The notes under the pieces are model-generated. The model ran no database searches. It had not been told where the DNA came from and saw only the letters and a list, made by a program, of their open reading frames with translations. A stretch of 6,430 nt of DNA from Deltaproteobacteria bacterium. GTDB lineage: Bacteria; Desulfobacterota; Desulfarculia; Desulfarculales; Desulfarculaceae. Below are positions 4,935 to 6,430 of this stretch, piece by piece. Within the stretch, counting starts at the first letter, position 1, and each line of letters begins with the position of its first letter. The position numbers and the translations under genes were made by a program. The DNA lies in NCBI GenBank assembly GCA_021815655.1, contig JAKAGJ010000130.1, forward strand, positions 1-6,430. Reading direction: 5' to 3'.

Positions 4935-6430
4935 CGTGAGCCTGCGGCCCTGGGCGGGTCCAGGGCAGTCATTTGACCGGCGATGACCTCCACGGGCAGA
5001 ACGGCGGCCTGGTTGGAGAACCGCAGCAGGTAGCGGCCGGGCTGCACGGGCAGGGGACGGTCGCTGATGCCCGCGCCCAACGGGCGCTCCTTCAGGTCCA
5101 GCACCTGGTAGGGCTGGCTCAGGCCGGCCTTGTCGCGGCGCACCAGGATGCCGCCCAGCAGCGGCATCTCCAGGATGAGTTTTTGGCCGGGAGCCAGGCT
5201 GAACTCCCGGCCCCAGACCGGCACCACCTGGGCCTGCAAGTGGTAGCGGCCGGGCAATAGCGGCATGGCGCTGCCGGTGTAGCCGGTGCCGGCGGGCTTG
5301 AGCCCCAACTTGTCTTCCAGGTTGAAGGGCACCCGCCAAGGGCCGCTGGGGCCATTGAGCTTGAGGTTGAGGCTGCCCTGGGGGCCGGTCACCAGCTCCA
5401 CCTGCTTGCCGGCGCCCAGCTCCACGGTCCAGGTCAGGGGCGGGCGGAGGACCTTGACCCGGTATACCCCCGCCGGCAAAACGGCCTGGTAGGGGGTGCG
5501 CTTCTCGGGCATCTCCACCTTGCCGGTGTCCAGGTTGGCCACGCTGGCCACCCAGGGCAATTCCCGCCCCTGGGGGTCCAGGGCCTTGACCGCCAGGCGG
5601 CCGGTGCCGCCGGCCCACAGCCGGGTCTGGCCGCTCACCGCCACGCTGACCATGGGCGGGGGCTTGGCCGGCCCCAGGGCCGAGCCGGCGGGCCAGCTAA
5701 CCTGGTAGACCCCGGGCAACAGTTGGCAGGGCCGGCCGCTCTGCCCCCGGCGCTCCAGGTCCAGCTGGTCGCGGCGCCCCAGGCCGTAGACCAGGGACAG
5801 GGGCCGGTTCTCGGCGTCGTGGGCCAGGACCAGCAGGCTGGCCGGGCTCAAGCCCATGAGCACCGCCCGGTGCAGGAGCGGGGAAGCCTGGTCGGCCTTG
5901 GCCACCCGGAAATAGGCCCCGCCGGCCTGGAGGGCAAATTCTTGCAGGGATTTTTGGGCCGCCTCGGCGGGGGCCAGGGCCAGGACTTGGCCGAAGATGT
6001 CCTCGGCGTCCCCAAGCGGCCAGCCGCCCTCCAGGCGGCCGGTGCCGCCCAGGAGGAGCAAGGTGCCGGGGCGGTGGTCCTTAAGCCAGGCCGTGGCCAG
6101 CTTGATTCCCGCCGCCAGGTCGGCCCCGCCACCCAGGCGGGGCAGCACCAGGTTGGTTTCCCTGAAATCCAGGGCCGGCCGGGGGGAGAGGAACTCCCGG
6201 GCCTGGCCGGGGCCGCCGCCCACCACCCACAGCCCCGCCCGCACCCGCAGGGGCAGGCTCAGGAGCTCGCTCTGCAAGGCCGGCTCCAGGATGTCCAGGC
6301 GGGTGCCGCCCAGCCAGGGCTCGGTCATGTCCGCCGAGCAATCCACCACCACGGCCAGGTGCCAGGGGGCGTTTGCCAGGGCCTCGGCGCCCCGGGCCAG
6401 GGCCGGCCAGCCCCCCAGCAGGGCCGCCAG
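4931..6430 (-). CDS. VWA-like exported protein with tandem beta modules (5' end outside the window)
   Basis: The frame runs open to the right edge, so 499 residues are visible and the true start is missing; a GTG at 6352 is only an internal valine. Visible residues 1-17 (LAALLGGWPALARGAEA) look like the end of a signal peptide. A von Willebrand factor A-like domain follows at about 23-190: the first strand AVVVDCSAD carries the metal-site position as D30-x-S32-x-D34 instead of DxSxS, GGGADLAAGIKLATAWL (about 100-116) resembles the second site, and LLLLGGTG has glycine where TDG is usual. The MIDAS is therefore probably degenerate and may not bind metal. The rest holds about four beta-sandwich-like modules, each with a LPGxYxV-type turn (near 237, 317, 391 and 462), as in PEGA or carboxypeptidase-regulatory-like domains. 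This suggests a periplasmic or surface binding protein. The ligand is unknown. The domain reading is by eye. Confidence 0.8.
   Translation of the reverse strand: MAALLGGWPALARGAEALANAPWHLAVVVDCSADMTEPWLGGTRLDILEPALQSELLSLPLRVRAGLWVVGGGPGQAREFLSPRPALDFRETNLVLPRLGGGADLAAGIKLATAWLKDHRPGTLLLLGGTGRLEGGWPLGDAEDIFGQVLALAPAEAAQKSLQEFALQAGGAYFRVAKADQASPLLHRAVLMGLSPASLLVLAHDAENRPLSLVYGLGRRDQLDLERRGQSGRPCQLLPGVYQVSWPAGSALGPAKPPPMVSVAVSGQTRLWAGGTGRLAVKALDPQGRELPWVASVANLDTGKVEMPEKRTPYQAVLPAGVYRVKVLRPPLTWTVELGAGKQVELVTGPQGSLNLKLNGPSGPWRVPFNLEDKLGLKPAGTGYTGSAMPLLPGRYHLQAQVVPVWGREFSLAPGQKLILEMPLLGGILVRRDKAGLSQPYQVLDLKERPLGAGISDRPLPVQPGRYLLRFSNQAAVLPVEVIAGQMTALDPPRAAGSR

Overview
The window is strongly GC-rich bacterial chromosome. 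Codon third positions are dominated by G and C, which opens long spurious frames on the opposite strands. The gene set is ordinary housekeeping and accessory content: a radical-SAM heme chaperone, an acyl-CoA ligase and a HEAT-repeat protein. Shine-Dalgarno sites are strong (AAGGAGG, GGAGG), and one good sigma70-type promoter is visible. The style would fit a GC-rich Desulfobacterota/deltaproteobacterium, but that is an impression from protein sequence, not a demonstrated placement. No mobile element, CRISPR array, tRNA or rRNA is visible.

Layout. Two genes lie on the + strand at the left: a cytosolic protein built almost wholly of about ten HEAT repeats (158-1120), and a small proline-rich protein with a signal or lipoprotein-like N-terminus and one membrane helix (1290-1670). 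The 169-base gap between them carries three strong hairpins; the last has a UUCG loop and may be a terminator. Three genes on the - strand meet them head to tail at 1670/1699. In transcription order these are a VWA-like exported protein with tandem beta modules (5' end beyond base 6430, stop at 4931), an AMP-forming long-chain fatty-acid CoA ligase (4838-3117) and a HemW-type radical SAM protein (about 2862-1699).

How the genes fit together. I see no clear shared pathway. The ligase has its own strong ribosome binding site and a possible promoter that overlaps the stop of the VWA gene, so it may be transcribed separately. Between the ligase and hemW lie a long perfect-stem hairpin and a near-identical 69-base direct repeat with a 105-base period. 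The proximal copy stops exactly where the conserved HemW domain begins and supplies the likely HemW start codon. This repeat is the most unusual thing in the window. I found no evidence of a coherent new multi-gene system here.
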